Made by a program: the position numbers and the translations under genes
Notes under the pieces: generated by a model
What the model saw: the letters and a program-made list of their open reading frames with translations, nothing else
Told to the model about the DNA's origin: nothing
The model's database searches: none
Origin: Oligoflexia bacterium
GTDB taxonomy: Bacteria; Bdellovibrionota; Bdellovibrionia; JABDDW01
Assembly (NCBI GenBank): GCA_016715815.1
Contig: JADJXN010000003.1
Coordinates: 186,001 to 250,000, forward strand
Length of the DNA: 64,000 bases
Direction: 5' to 3'
Part shown: positions 46,384 through 54,649 of the stretch, one piece after another
How the letters are laid out: each line of letters starts with the position of its first letter
How positions within the stretch are numbered: position 1 is the stretch's first letter

Positions 46384-47345
46384 CAGAGGGTGGCAATGCG
46401 CCACGTTATACGGTATTCGTCATTGGGGGATTCATTCAGGCTCTCGTTATTTTTAAGAAAGCTAAAAAACAAGCGAGAGCTTGAATCGCGGTTATGCCAC
46501 TCTAAACTAAGGTTTCCGCGTCCAAGCACGTTTTGAACTTCTTGAAAGTTGGGGTTATATTGCTCATATCTAGCTAGTAAATTTATTTCGTCACTAGCAT
46601 GGTAAATAATATCTCCATGCCAAGCTAGCCAATCAGTTTGTACTGAATTAAAAATTGACTGAAAGCCTGAGGCCTCAATCATAAGTTTTATATTAGCAAA
46701 GTTGAATTTAAAAAATAAATTAGCCCCCCTAAGCTGAGTATTATCATAATGTCCTTGAGTTAGGCTTAGGCCAATGCTTGTTTGCATAGGTGTTTGATAA
46801 CTCCATTGCCCTGTTACAAATAATTTATTGTCAGAATTATAGCTTCCCCCACCCTCACCACTATGGGCACTTAAATCAAAACTAAAACCTGAGTTTTGAG
46901 CGCGCATTCCAAAACCATAATCTCGTAAAATAAAATATCCGTTCTCATATAAAAGTGTGCGCTGAAAAAATAAATCTGCTTCTGAAGTTGTCCCCTCAAG
47001 CCCCCAAGGAATTAAAAATTGGCCTGCATAAAAATCTATATAATTTGTTCTATATGTTGCCACAGCATCTACTAAGCTTATTTTTTCACTACCTGAACTT
47101 ATCCAATTTGGTTTGGAAAGCAGGCTAGCAGTTCCAACAGAAAGTTTCATATCTAAGCTTTTTGAGAAAATGCCTTTTACGCCAACATTAAATTGGGGTT
47201 CATAAAATCCGCCCTGAGAGACTTCTTTAATAGAACCTGCTGCTTGCAAATAGGCTTTGTCAAACTCAATTTGTGAAGTTTTAATATCTTGCGCATTTAC
47301 AACGACAGAAAAAAAGAAAACAATAAATGCCCAAATTTGCTTCAT
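46383..47345 (-). CDS. Predicted outer-membrane beta-barrel (porin-like)
   Basis: Protein of 320 residues. The start at 47345 ('MKQIWAFIVFFFSVVVNAQ') gives a clean signal peptide cleaved after NAQ; an upstream in-frame codon at 47387 is not needed. The mature part is rich in alternating, aromatic-bordered strands ('VDAVATYRTNYIDFYAGQFL', 'NLSLEWHNRDSSSRLFFSF'). 'GQFLIPWGLEG' resembles the phosphate-selective or general porin O/P style, where a strand introduces a periplasmic turn. It probably forms a 14-16-strand barrel. The substrate is unknown. Confidence 0.75.
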   Translation of the reverse strand: MKQIWAFIVFFFSVVVNAQDIKTSQIEFDKAYLQAAGSIKEVSQGGFYEPQFNVGVKGIFSKSLDMKLSVGTASLLSKPNWISSGSEKISLVDAVATYRTNYIDFYAGQFLIPWGLEGTTSEADLFFQRTLLYENGYFILRDYGFGMRAQNSGFSFDLSAHSGEGGGSYNSDNKLFVTGQWSYQTPMQTSIGLSLTQGHYDNTQLRGANLFFKFNFANIKLMIEASGFQSIFNSVQTDWLAWHGDIIYHASDEINLLARYEQYNPNFQEVQNVLGRGNLSLEWHNRDSSSRLFFSFLKNNESLNESPNDEYRITWRIATL

Positions 47346-47463
47346 ATTACAATATTGTAAAAGGATTTTTCTGCCTAGACTAGGCAAATAATCTCAAATA
47401 ATTTAGTTTACATCAAAGTTATTAGGCACACAGATGGCTTAGCGTATGCATTTATAAATACTA

Positions 47464-48855
47464 ATGCTATTTATAAATGCTTTTGCTCTGATTGCTCAAC
47501 TAGCCTTTGGTGTTGAAGTTTATAAAACCCCAGACAGCCTCCTCTCATCTGGAAGTGTTTCTATTAATAAATTATTACATAAAGGGGATGTTCAAACACG
47601 TACATGGTATTTTAATAATCAAGGACAGCGCTTTTTAAGAAGCCAAATAATTTTGCCACAAAATTTAACTTTAAAAGCAAAAATTGCAAACACATCTCAC
47701 CTCTTATGTGAGCCTTCACCCATAAGCTCACCCTGTGGGGCCACACAAAGAGATGATGAAGTTGAAATTTTAAAAATTAAAGATTCCTATGTAAAAATAA
47801 AAGGTAAAAGCTATGCAGGTTGGCTAACAGAAGAAAAAATTTTACCACTTTACACACAGTTTGGTTACGGAATTTCAAAAAAATCAGTAGAACTATTAAA
47901 ACAACCGAAAGCAAAATCAAAAAAAATAGCTACACTAAAAGAAAATTCAAAAGTTAAAATCAATAACATTAAAGGCAGTTGGGCTTTAATTTTTCAAAAT
48001 GATGAGATAAAGGGTTGGGCGCTGATTTCAGATTTTATTACACAATTTAATTTTGTTAATAAAGTAAATAATCAAAAAATTAAAAGTATAACTGGCGGCT
48101 GGGTACAAACACAAAACAAAAATATTACATCCTTAGATAAAGTAGAATCAGCAAATTTTAGTAAAAATATTTTTATAACTTCAAATAGCCTTAAACATAA
48201 AATTAAAAATATTAAAACAATTAAATGGACTTCCTATTACTCAAAAAACACCGGCCTAGTTTGGTTTTCAGATTTAAATGTAAGCGACAATCAACTCATA
48301 CAAACTCAAATTTCAAATGAAGATTTTTTTGGCACCCCTGTTTTTGACATAGCTTCTCACCCGGAAGTACCAGAATTTAAAATTGCATCAAAAAATGGAA
48401 TTTATAAAACCATTGATGGCCTAACATGGGAAAAAATATCTTTTTTTAAAAATAAAAATTACCCTTTAGTAATTTTGCCCTCAGGGGTAATTTATGTTGG
48501 CCCCTATGTCAGCTTTGATGGAGCCAATACTTTTAATCAATACCTTCGGTATGAAAATCTTCTGAAGACCTTTACAAAAAGATCTCTACGTATTCCAATT
48601 AAAATCTCTATGAGCTCTTTAAAATATATTTCAGAAAGAGATACCCTACAGCTTGTAATAAATAAAAAATTTAGTTTTGAATCGTCAGACCCACAACGAC
48701 GTTATTGGCAACTCTCTGGCTCTGAGCATAACTTGAAGCAATCAAGGTTCTCACTTGGTTTTTTAGTTCAAACCTCTGAAGCATTGAAACACCGGAAACA
48801 TTTATTACAGGCAAAACCTGAACGTAAACATCTAGCCACCATTGTTTCCTATTAA
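47464..48855 (+). CDS. Secreted protein with two SH3b domains
   Basis: Protein of 463 residues with an N-terminal signal ('LFINAFALIAQLAFG'). Two bacterial SH3-like domains follow (about residues 65-135 and 140-205), the second with 'VELLKQPKAKSKKIATLKEN' then 'GWALISDF'. The later part has 'GIYKTIDGLTWEKIS', a BNR/sialidase-type Asp-box phrase. SH3b domains usually bind peptidoglycan. The last 185 bp lie antisense to the acyltransferase gene and translate to a basic tail unlike the rest. The original stop may have been lost, or a frameshift may lie near 48670. Confidence 0.7.
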   Translation: MLFINAFALIAQLAFGVEVYKTPDSLLSSGSVSINKLLHKGDVQTRTWYFNNQGQRFLRSQIILPQNLTLKAKIANTSHLLCEPSPISSPCGATQRDDEVEILKIKDSYVKIKGKSYAGWLTEEKILPLYTQFGYGISKKSVELLKQPKAKSKKIATLKENSKVKINNIKGSWALIFQNDEIKGWALISDFITQFNFVNKVNNQKIKSITGGWVQTQNKNITSLDKVESANFSKNIFITSNSLKHKIKNIKTIKWTSYYSKNTGLVWFSDLNVSDNQLIQTQISNEDFFGTPVFDIASHPEVPEFKIASKNGIYKTIDGLTWEKISFFKNKNYPLVILPSGVIYVGPYVSFDGANTFNQYLRYENLLKTFTKRSLRIPIKISMSSLKYISERDTLQLVINKKFSFESSDPQRRYWQLSGSEHNLKQSRFSLGFLVQTSEALKHRKHLLQAKPERKHLATIVSY

Positions 48856-49468
48856 CAAGGTAACCATATTTAGGAAGTGCCTTATGTGTTCCATAAATAC
48901 TTATTGGTACAATTGGCTCCTCTGTTTTAATTGCTAAATGAAAAGCCCCACTTTTAAAATCCCCCACACCTTCACCAGCGTACCTCGTACCTTCAGGAAA
49001 CATTAAAAAGTTTTCCCCGCTTTTAAATCTTTCCTGCATTATTGATAGTAATTTTTGAGAGGCTTCAGCATTACTTCTATCAACGGGTAAAAAACCACAT
49101 TTACTTATGGCTTGTCCAAAAAAGGGAATTTTAAATAATTCTTTTTTAGCTGCTATTCTAAAAGAATGGGTTAAGGCAACAAATAAAACTGGAATATCAT
49201 AGTAGCTTTGATGGTTACTTAAAAACAAAGCAGATCTAACACCTTCTAAATTTTCCACTCCTGAGACGTGAATTCTTAAACCAGAGAGTAAGCAAATAAC
49301 ATTAGCCCAAGACTTAACAACTTTATCCATGGTGTTTCTATCTGAAAATGGAATAAAATATAAAACAGTGGCAAGGCTATAAAAAAATGTAACTATAGGA
49401 ATAATAATTGTTAATAAAACTGCCCTTACATGAGCCAATAAAATCACTGTCACAGGTTTTGACTCCAA
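48671..49468 (-). CDS. 1-acyl-sn-glycerol-3-phosphate acyltransferase (PlsC-like)
   Basis: Membrane-bound lysophosphatidate acyltransferase family protein of 265 residues. The catalytic NHxxxxD is 'SNHQSYYDIPVLF' and the phosphate-binding motif is 'LMFPEGTRYAGEG'; 'VPISIYGTHKALPK' is the fourth family block. An N-terminal membrane helix ('AVLLTIIIPIVTFFYSLATV') anchors it. It acylates lysophosphatidic acid in phospholipid synthesis. The start overlaps the phosphorylase-family gene by 19 bp. Its 3' end overlaps the convergent SH3b gene by 185 bp. Confidence 0.92.
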   Translation of the reverse strand: MESKPVTVILLAHVRAVLLTIIIPIVTFFYSLATVLYFIPFSDRNTMDKVVKSWANVICLLSGLRIHVSGVENLEGVRSALFLSNHQSYYDIPVLFVALTHSFRIAAKKELFKIPFFGQAISKCGFLPVDRSNAEASQKLLSIMQERFKSGENFLMFPEGTRYAGEGVGDFKSGAFHLAIKTEEPIVPISIYGTHKALPKYGYLVNRKQWWLDVYVQVLPVINVSGVSMLQRFELKNQVRTLIASSYAQSQRVANNVVVGLTIQN

Positions 49469-50196
49469 TAAGTGTCTATAAAAGAGGCTGCAAGGGGTGC
49501 TGCCTTTTGGAGAACCTCTCCTCCACTTTTCATGTTTTTTGTAAATGTCTTATGCGCATTTTTTTGAGTTTTTGCAACTTTTGCAAGCTCTTCTTTCACA
49601 CCATTTTCCCCAGCTTTTTTAAAAGACTTATTTAATTCAGGCAAATCTGCATGAATATCATCCACCACTGCTTTTAAAACAAAGGCTGGAATATTTTTAC
49701 CTCTTGCCAATTTCACAATCTCAAATGCTTCCATATCAACAGCCTCTGCCTTTGTCTTTTTAAAAAGCTCAAGCCTTTGCTCTTGGCTTTCAATAATATC
49801 AGCTTGGGTAATTAGCGGCACATCTTTATATGCTACACCCTCTGCCACCAAAGCTTTACCAAGGCTTGCATTTAATTTTTTATCTAATTCAAATTTTGTT
49901 TTATTACTTAACACAAGACTAGCTAATACCACGTCATTAACATGAAGCCTTGGGGAAAGCCCGCCGCAATAGCCCAAAACTAGGCAGCCTTTGTATTTTA
50001 TTTCATCCAAAATTTGGCTAGCTACTTTTAGTGCTGCTTCAGAACCTATGCCTGTTTGAACTAAATCAACTAAAACTCCGCCCAGCTCACCTCGCACTCT
50101 AGTTGCACTTAAAACATCTTTTTTAGCCATTGCAGCTCTGACTCTTTTAAACTCATCACCAAAAGCTACAAAAACTGCCAATTGAGGGGCACTCAT
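49450..50196 (-). CDS. Nucleoside phosphorylase/MTAN-superfamily enzyme
   Basis: Protein of 248 residues of the PNP/UDP phosphorylase fold. Key elements are 'QTGIGSEAAL', 'LVLGYCGGLSP' (phosphate-loop equivalent), 'VDMEAFEIVKLA' (the ribose-binding Met-Glu) and 'VLKAVVDD' (the purine-site Asp). Candidates are futalosine hydrolase, MTA/SAH nucleosidase, or the hopanoid-linked phosphorylase group; the sequence alone does not choose. The C-terminal 40 residues ('TQKNAHKTFTKNMKSGGEV') look like an extra helix. Confidence 0.82.
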   Translation of the reverse strand: MSAPQLAVFVAFGDEFKRVRAAMAKKDVLSATRVRGELGGVLVDLVQTGIGSEAALKVASQILDEIKYKGCLVLGYCGGLSPRLHVNDVVLASLVLSNKTKFELDKKLNASLGKALVAEGVAYKDVPLITQADIIESQEQRLELFKKTKAEAVDMEAFEIVKLARGKNIPAFVLKAVVDDIHADLPELNKSFKKAGENGVKEELAKVAKTQKNAHKTFTKNMKSGGEVLQKAAPLAASFIDTYWSQNL

Positions 50197-50208
50197 TTAA
50201 TTTTCCAT

Positions 50209-51300
50209 TCAGTTTGGGGCAAAAAATATTTCACCCATCACCCTATCATGGGCTGCCTTTCTCTGCCTTTGTTTATACTCAGCATGAGAGGTGGTCCCTG
50301 ACATATTATTAATATAAGTTTGATAATCCATGACTTGAATCTCATAAGGGTAAAAAAATCGCAAGTTATTACTTTGGGTTTTAATTTTAATTAGATGTCT
50401 TGAAATAAATTTTATAGCCTTATAGTCAGAATCTGAAAAAGGGTTGAATTTTTCCTTAAATTCAGCTCTATCTTTATTGAGATCATACTCAGCGCTTAAG
50501 GTCTTATCAATTTGTTCAACATCGTATATTTTTTTAGTTTTATTTAATTTATCAATGACTTCTAGAAAAATATTTGCTGGGTAAAGCGTGTTTTTAGATT
50601 GGTGAGGCACAATGTTAGCAAAATTAATTATATTTTCTCTTCTAAGATATCTTACCACCCTAAAAGCATCAAAAATATGCGAGGTAACAAATCTTACTCC
50701 CATTTTGTCAAATATTTCCATAGCTACGCTCTCTGGTTTGCTTAAAGTTTTAATGACCATAGAGTGGCGCTCTTTAAAGGCTTTAAGCTCAAACTTCATA
50801 AGTGGAACTTGATCAAAGTTTTGTTTTGTGCCTAAGAATAAATTCCCGCCTTCATCAGTAACTACTTGAGATTGAAAGGGACCAAAGATTTGATTTTGAA
50901 TTTCATTTGTGTAGTTAAAAAATAAATCATTATCAACGTGAGCTACACAATGCATAACTCTTAAAATAGCGCAGGACCATAGTTGCATAGGGTTTTTTTT
51001 ATGATCTTTTGTTGAAGCATATAAAAAAAGCCTCCTAATATCCTCAACAGATTGGCGGGTTAATAAAACATCAGGGATTTTCTCATGGGGATCTAAAATA
51101 TATTTTTGTAAAAGTAGAATTGACTGCTCATAAATACTCCAGACGGCCTCAACTTCTTCAGGTTGTGAAAGATCATAGCCATAGGTTTTTATAAACTCAC
51201 CCACCTCTTCTAAGGAGTGAAAGTCTAGGTGCGGCACATCAATGGTGGAATAGCCACCAATAATGGTTTTCATCATCTGGCTAGGAAATTCAAGATTCAT
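50209..51300 (-). CDS. Hypothetical protein, resembles TIGR04552/TIGR04562 group
   Basis: Soluble protein of 363 residues with no signal peptide. The central segment 'FVTSHIFDAFRVVRYLRREN' recalls the RelA/SpoT-type synthetase strand-helix 'D.FRVVRYL'. The C-terminus 'FYPYEIQVMDYQTY' also has the EIQV...Y element typical of (p)ppGpp-synthetase-like folds. I recall a family of similar proteins from myxobacteria and Bdellovibrio listed as TIGR04552/04562 with no assigned function. Nucleotide-synthetase activity is not shown and the key residues are incomplete. It lies 12 bp upstream of the phosphorylase-family gene and is probably co-transcribed. Confidence 0.6.
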   Translation of the reverse strand: MNLEFPSQMMKTIIGGYSTIDVPHLDFHSLEEVGEFIKTYGYDLSQPEEVEAVWSIYEQSILLLQKYILDPHEKIPDVLLTRQSVEDIRRLFLYASTKDHKKNPMQLWSCAILRVMHCVAHVDNDLFFNYTNEIQNQIFGPFQSQVVTDEGGNLFLGTKQNFDQVPLMKFELKAFKERHSMVIKTLSKPESVAMEIFDKMGVRFVTSHIFDAFRVVRYLRRENIINFANIVPHQSKNTLYPANIFLEVIDKLNKTKKIYDVEQIDKTLSAEYDLNKDRAEFKEKFNPFSDSDYKAIKFISRHLIKIKTQSNNLRFFYPYEIQVMDYQTYINNMSGTTSHAEYKQRQRKAAHDRVMGEIFFAPN

Positions 51301-51336
51301 GGTTAATATAATAGGTTGGGAAATTAAAAGGCGCTA

Positions 51337-51900
51337 CTAGTTTTTTATATAAAAATAGAATTTTCCATCAACAATAATGGCAATCTCTCTCTCAGAGGCA
51401 GAAAAAATATTAACATAGCGGTGCTTATAAAACTCTGCACCAAAAACAGTACTTATACCTTCAGATATATTTTTATAAAACTTAACATATTCCCCGGTTG
51501 AGAGATTTTTTAAAAAATAATAATTCCCATGTTCCTCTAGTGAAAAAATTTGATTTGGTTTATTTTTATTTTCCTCATAGTAAATACTTACTTTTTTTAA
51601 GTTATTAAGTTTTATATATTCAGATTCAAAATCTTTAACAGACTTTTTATTAATTAAATTTTTATTTACCAAAGAGTAGTAAGCAACACTTTTATTTAAA
51701 TCTTTGTCTGTCTCTAGGTATAAAAGTTCTCTAGTTTCAAACTTTGAAGCCTCAACATACTCTTTTTGAACTCTTTGCAACTGAGTATAAAAACGTGAAG
51801 GCAGTGAATTAATTCTTTTCCCTTCACCAACGGTATATAATTCTGATGCATATGATGTTATGTTAAAAATAAAAATGAGGGTTAATAAAAAAGCTTTCAT
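51337..51900 (-). CDS. Secreted hypothetical protein
   Basis: Not recognised. It has 187 residues with a signal peptide ('MKAFLLTLIFIFNITSYAS'). The mature part is Lys/Tyr-rich and mostly beta-strand ('FSLEEHGNYYFLKNLSTGEY', 'REIAIIVDGKFYFYIK'). The phrase 'LEEHGNYYFLKNLSTGEY' parallels 'LEVYGRHEFILRNLTTNKIY' in the preceding gene, so the two proteins appear to be diverged duplicates. The genes are 3 bp apart. Confidence 0.65.
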   Translation of the reverse strand: MKAFLLTLIFIFNITSYASELYTVGEGKRINSLPSRFYTQLQRVQKEYVEASKFETRELLYLETDKDLNKSVAYYSLVNKNLINKKSVKDFESEYIKLNNLKKVSIYYEENKNKPNQIFSLEEHGNYYFLKNLSTGEYVKFYKNISEGISTVFGAEFYKHRYVNIFSASEREIAIIVDGKFYFYIKN

Positions 51901-51903
51901 TTT

Positions 51904-52551
51904 TTACTCATGCACCAAAGAAAAATCTAAGTTAAATAATGGCTGTCCCATACCTGTTATTACAATGTTCCAACTATCAGTATATTGAATATTTAAAAAA
52001 CTCTCGTTTCTGTTTTTACTAAAAAATACATTTACTGGCTTATCTAATTCTGTTGACTTAAAACTATAAATTTTATTTGTTGTTAAATTTCTTAAAATAA
52101 ACTCATGTCTTCCATAAACTTCCAGGGAATAAATGTGCCCTGTTTGATCTTCAATGGCTACATCAATTCTATTAGCTTGAGAATATTTTTTTGTCACAAG
52201 TTGTGTGAGTTGCAAAAGATTTAGTGCTCTTGCGCTACTTTTACCTGATTTAACAGAGCGTCTTATAATTTTACCAGATTCTACTTTAAAAAATTCATCA
52301 GCTTCATAGGCTTTTGCTTGTATACTTTGGGCATTAATCATTAATTCAACTTGCAAGCGAAGCCTCATAGGCTCTGCTTCTTGTGGCTTTGTAATAATTA
52401 ATTTTTGAGCAAATTCAGCATCTACGTCATTAGATAGGCTTTCTAAAGAAAGGGCACATTTTTTCTTTAAATCTTCAACAAAAACAGAATGTGCAAATAA
52501 ATTATTTGAGAAGAAAATTAAACTTAGTACAAAAATGGATTTAGCACTCAT
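51904..52551 (-). CDS. Secreted hypothetical protein, paralogue of its neighbour
   Basis: Not recognised. It has 215 residues with a signal peptide ('SIFVLSLIFFSNNLFAHS'). A helical N-terminal half with one Cys ('KKKCALSLES') precedes a beta-rich half containing 'YSLEVYGRHEFILRNLTTNK' and 'SFLNIQYTDSWNIVITG'. The C-terminal half matches the next gene's layout in strand order and spacing. A small periplasmic or surface protein family specific to this lineage is the simplest reading. Confidence 0.65.
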   Translation of the reverse strand: MSAKSIFVLSLIFFSNNLFAHSVFVEDLKKKCALSLESLSNDVDAEFAQKLIITKPQEAEPMRLRLQVELMINAQSIQAKAYEADEFFKVESGKIIRRSVKSGKSSARALNLLQLTQLVTKKYSQANRIDVAIEDQTGHIYSLEVYGRHEFILRNLTTNKIYSFKSTELDKPVNVFFSKNRNESFLNIQYTDSWNIVITGMGQPLFNLDFSLVHE

Positions 52552-52572
52552 ATATTTTGCCTTTTTGTTAAT

Positions 52573-53319
52573 TTAGTTGCATTTAAAAACAGAGCAAATG
52601 TGTATATCAAAGTTTCCCAATAAACCAGCTGCAGCCTGTTGGTTGTTAACATTTACAGTGTTTTGAAAGCTAACAGTTCCATGGTAAAGACCATTGGGCT
52701 CAACAATACCTGTTACCGTAATGCTTCCTTTAGAGTCTTTAAATACCATATTAATTTGTGAGCCTTGAATATAAGAACCTTGCGGGTCAATTGGTACATA
52801 AACAGGTATGGCGGTTAAAACCTCTCCATCCATAGTAGTTCCTACTAAAGAATCCCAGAAAGCTAGTGTAATACCGCCTGCTGTAACAGCCTCTCTTCTA
52901 CTTGAAGCAATAATTTGACTTATTAATTGGTTTGATTGAGTTGTCATATAAGCATGCTGGTTAGAGCCTGTTTCTATACCAAACATTAATCTGGCTTCAC
53001 AAATACCTGGTGAACATGATCTTGGAGTTAAACCCGAAGCTGGTGTCCAACCTGAGTCTGATTGATTTGTGGTGGCTCCTATAAAGTCATAAGGCCAATC
53101 GGTAGATAAAAATGCTCGTGTGGCATTGTTACTCTGAGGAGTTAATATGCCCCAAACACTTCCATTAAAGGTTTGTATTGCTGTATCGCTTAATTTTCCG
53201 GCTCCTAAAAAGCCACTGTTTCTAGCTGCCCCTCTTGTTATGGTGTCATCAGATTTTTTCTTCTGCCCACCACAGGAAACTAAAATAAATGCCAACGCTA
53301 AAATAATACCCTTTCTCAT
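52573..53319 (-). CDS. Lipoprotein of unknown function
   Basis: Protein of 248 residues. The start at 53319 gives 'MRKGIILALAFILVSCGGQ', a clear lipobox with Cys at residue 16, and GGAGTACCTGT supplies the ribosome site. The mature part has two Cys pairs ('PRSCSPGICEARL', 'HICSVFKC') and a beta-rich body with 'YIQGSQINMVFKDSKGSITV'. No domain is recognised. It heads the minus-strand run 52573-49450 and is divergent from the methyltransferase gene. Confidence 0.7.
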   Translation of the reverse strand: MRKGIILALAFILVSCGGQKKKSDDTITRGAARNSGFLGAGKLSDTAIQTFNGSVWGILTPQSNNATRAFLSTDWPYDFIGATTNQSDSGWTPASGLTPRSCSPGICEARLMFGIETGSNQHAYMTTQSNQLISQIIASSRREAVTAGGITLAFWDSLVGTTMDGEVLTAIPVYVPIDPQGSYIQGSQINMVFKDSKGSITVTGIVEPNGLYHGTVSFQNTVNVNNQQAAAGLLGNFDIHICSVFKCN

Positions 53320-53436
53320 ACAGGTACTCCTTCTCTCATTTATAAGCATTTACACACCTTATGCCGCCTCTACCCCCTTTATATTCCAGTTGAGAAGGTT
53401 CACGTAACTATTTAATACTACTGAGCCATTACACGT

Positions 53437-53465
53437 TTGACAGGTGTCAACTCACTAAACATAAT
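53437..53465 (+). promoter_or_regulatory. Near-consensus promoter with overlapping palindrome
   Basis: TTGACA (53437-53442), 17 bases, then CATAAT (53460-53465) is an almost perfect sigma-70 promoter. The -10 ends only 12 bases before the methyltransferase ATG at 53478, so the transcript would have a leader of about 6 bases or none. TTGACA and TGTCAA (53445-53450) form an inverted repeat over the -35 box, a possible repressor site. Confidence 0.6.
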
Positions 53466-53477
53466 CACAATTCTCAT

Positions 53478-54134
53478 ATGGCTAGTATTTATTCTCAAAA
53501 CATTGAAAAACGCTTTTTAAAACCTAGTGAGTATTATGTCTCTAAACGCCATGATTTTTTAGAGCTTGTCCCCAAAAATGCTAAAACCATTTTAGATGTG
53601 GGTTGTGGCAGTGCACTTGGCTGGAAAGACTATCCTGCGGAAGTCAGTGGTATTGAGTTAAATCCAGTTGCTGCTAATGAGGCAAAGAAATATTTAAAAA
53701 CTGTTGTCACTGAAGATGTAGAAAAGGCTACCATGCCTTTTGAGCCTAAATATTTTGACTGCATTGTTATGGCTGATGTTTTAGAGCATCTCTATGACCC
53801 TTGGGGAATGATTTTAAAACTTAAAAATTATTTAAAACCCGATGGGGTGCTTCTTATTTCAATTCCAAATGTGCGCCACTATAGCGTTATTCGATCTTTA
53901 ATTTTTAAAGATGAGTTTAGCTACCAAGATTCTGGCATTTTAGATGTAGATCATGTGCGTTTTTTTACTTTAAAAGAAACTTCACGAATGTTGACATCAA
54001 CTGGCTTTAAGGTTGAGCGAGTTATAAATAAAATTTCAGGCTCTAAGGGATATAAAATATTAAACAAGGCCCTTTTAAACTCGCTATCTAACTTTTTAAC
54101 TGAGCAATATTATATTGTGGCTCGTCCTGTTTAA
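53478..54134 (+). CDS. Class I SAM-dependent methyltransferase
   Basis: Protein of 218 residues. Motif I is 'ILDVGCGSALGW', the acidic end of strand 2 is 'SGIELN', motif II is 'DCIVMADVLEHLYDP' and motif III is 'LKPDGVLLISIPNVRH', as in UbiG/Methyltransf_11-23 type enzymes. The 'NVRHYSVIRSLI' and 'DHVRFFTLKE' phrases are common in methyltransferases of cell-surface polysaccharide clusters, but no such cluster is visible here. No Shine-Dalgarno is seen before the ATG; with the promoter 12 bases upstream, the mRNA may be leaderless. Confidence 0.88.
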   Translation: MASIYSQNIEKRFLKPSEYYVSKRHDFLELVPKNAKTILDVGCGSALGWKDYPAEVSGIELNPVAANEAKKYLKTVVTEDVEKATMPFEPKYFDCIVMADVLEHLYDPWGMILKLKNYLKPDGVLLISIPNVRHYSVIRSLIFKDEFSYQDSGILDVDHVRFFTLKETSRMLTSTGFKVERVINKISGSKGYKILNKALLNSLSNFLTEQYYIVARPV

Positions 54135-54223
54135 GTAGTTCTTTATTATTTCATACCAAATAATTTAACTCTTAAACTTCTCTTACTAGAACATTTTTAA
54201 AAAACTTAATTTTGATGTGTCTT

Positions 54224-54254
54224 CACCGCCACCGGTGGCGGTGGTGTTTTTATA
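54224..54254 (+). terminator. GC-rich palindrome followed by T-run
   Basis: CACCGCCACCGGTGGCGGTG (54224-54243) is a perfect 20-bp palindrome, very GC-rich against its surroundings. It is followed by GTGTTTTTAT. It lies 90 bp after the methyltransferase stop. It would fold as an 8-bp stem with a CCGG loop, and the T-run is short but adequate. Rho-independent termination of the methyltransferase transcript is the likely role. Confidence 0.6.
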
Positions 54255-54300
54255 TTTGACACTTTAATTCTGTTAATTTGACGTGACTTGTTGTTTCTTT

Positions 54301-54342
54301 GCTCTTTGCTCTTTGCTCTTTGCTCTTTGCTCTTTGCTCTTT
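54301..54342 (+). repeat. Heptamer tandem repeat (GCTCTTT)x6
   Basis: Six perfect copies of GCTCTTT, with degenerate copies on each side (TTGTTTCTTT before, GTTTTCT after). It lies about 310 bp upstream of the HNH endonuclease gene. Seven-base units in non-coding DNA are prone to slippage and could alter spacing or transcript structure. Confidence 0.9.
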
Positions 54343-54649
54343 GTTTTCTGTTCTTGTTGTTTACTGTTTGTTTCTTGTTTTAGCTTATCTTTGTCTTTTT
54401 TACTTTCACTTTTTAATAATTTGTCACTTGATACGTTTTTTTGTTGAGATTTTATTTTGTTCTATGAGTTTTATTTTTGCTTTTATTTGCTACTTTATTC
54501 GCGCGCACATTGTCTTTATTGTGTGGTTCTGAAATTTTCTTTCGCTCTGAAATCTTTTTTGAATTCGGCTGACGTAATTGATTTGTGAGTGAAAAATCTA
54601 AGATTTAAAACCTATGTTATTCTGCCTCAGAAAAGACAAGGAGATTTAT

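Larger units (their letters stand above)
54135..54649. other. 515-bp non-coding, T-rich intergenic region
   Basis: No convincing gene. It contains a GC-rich 20-bp palindrome near 54224 and a heptamer tandem repeat near 54301, then about 200 bp of strongly T-biased plus-strand sequence. The end (54600-54649) holds the ribosome site (AAGGAG) of the HNH gene. A 77-residue reading frame at 54299-54532 is a Leu/Phe/Cys-rich product of the repeat and is not credible. Confidence 0.7.

Noticed and set aside
54299..54532. 77-residue Leu/Phe/Cys-rich small membrane protein
   Set aside because: Produced by the GCTCTTT repeat and T-rich DNA; no ribosome site and no plausible topology.
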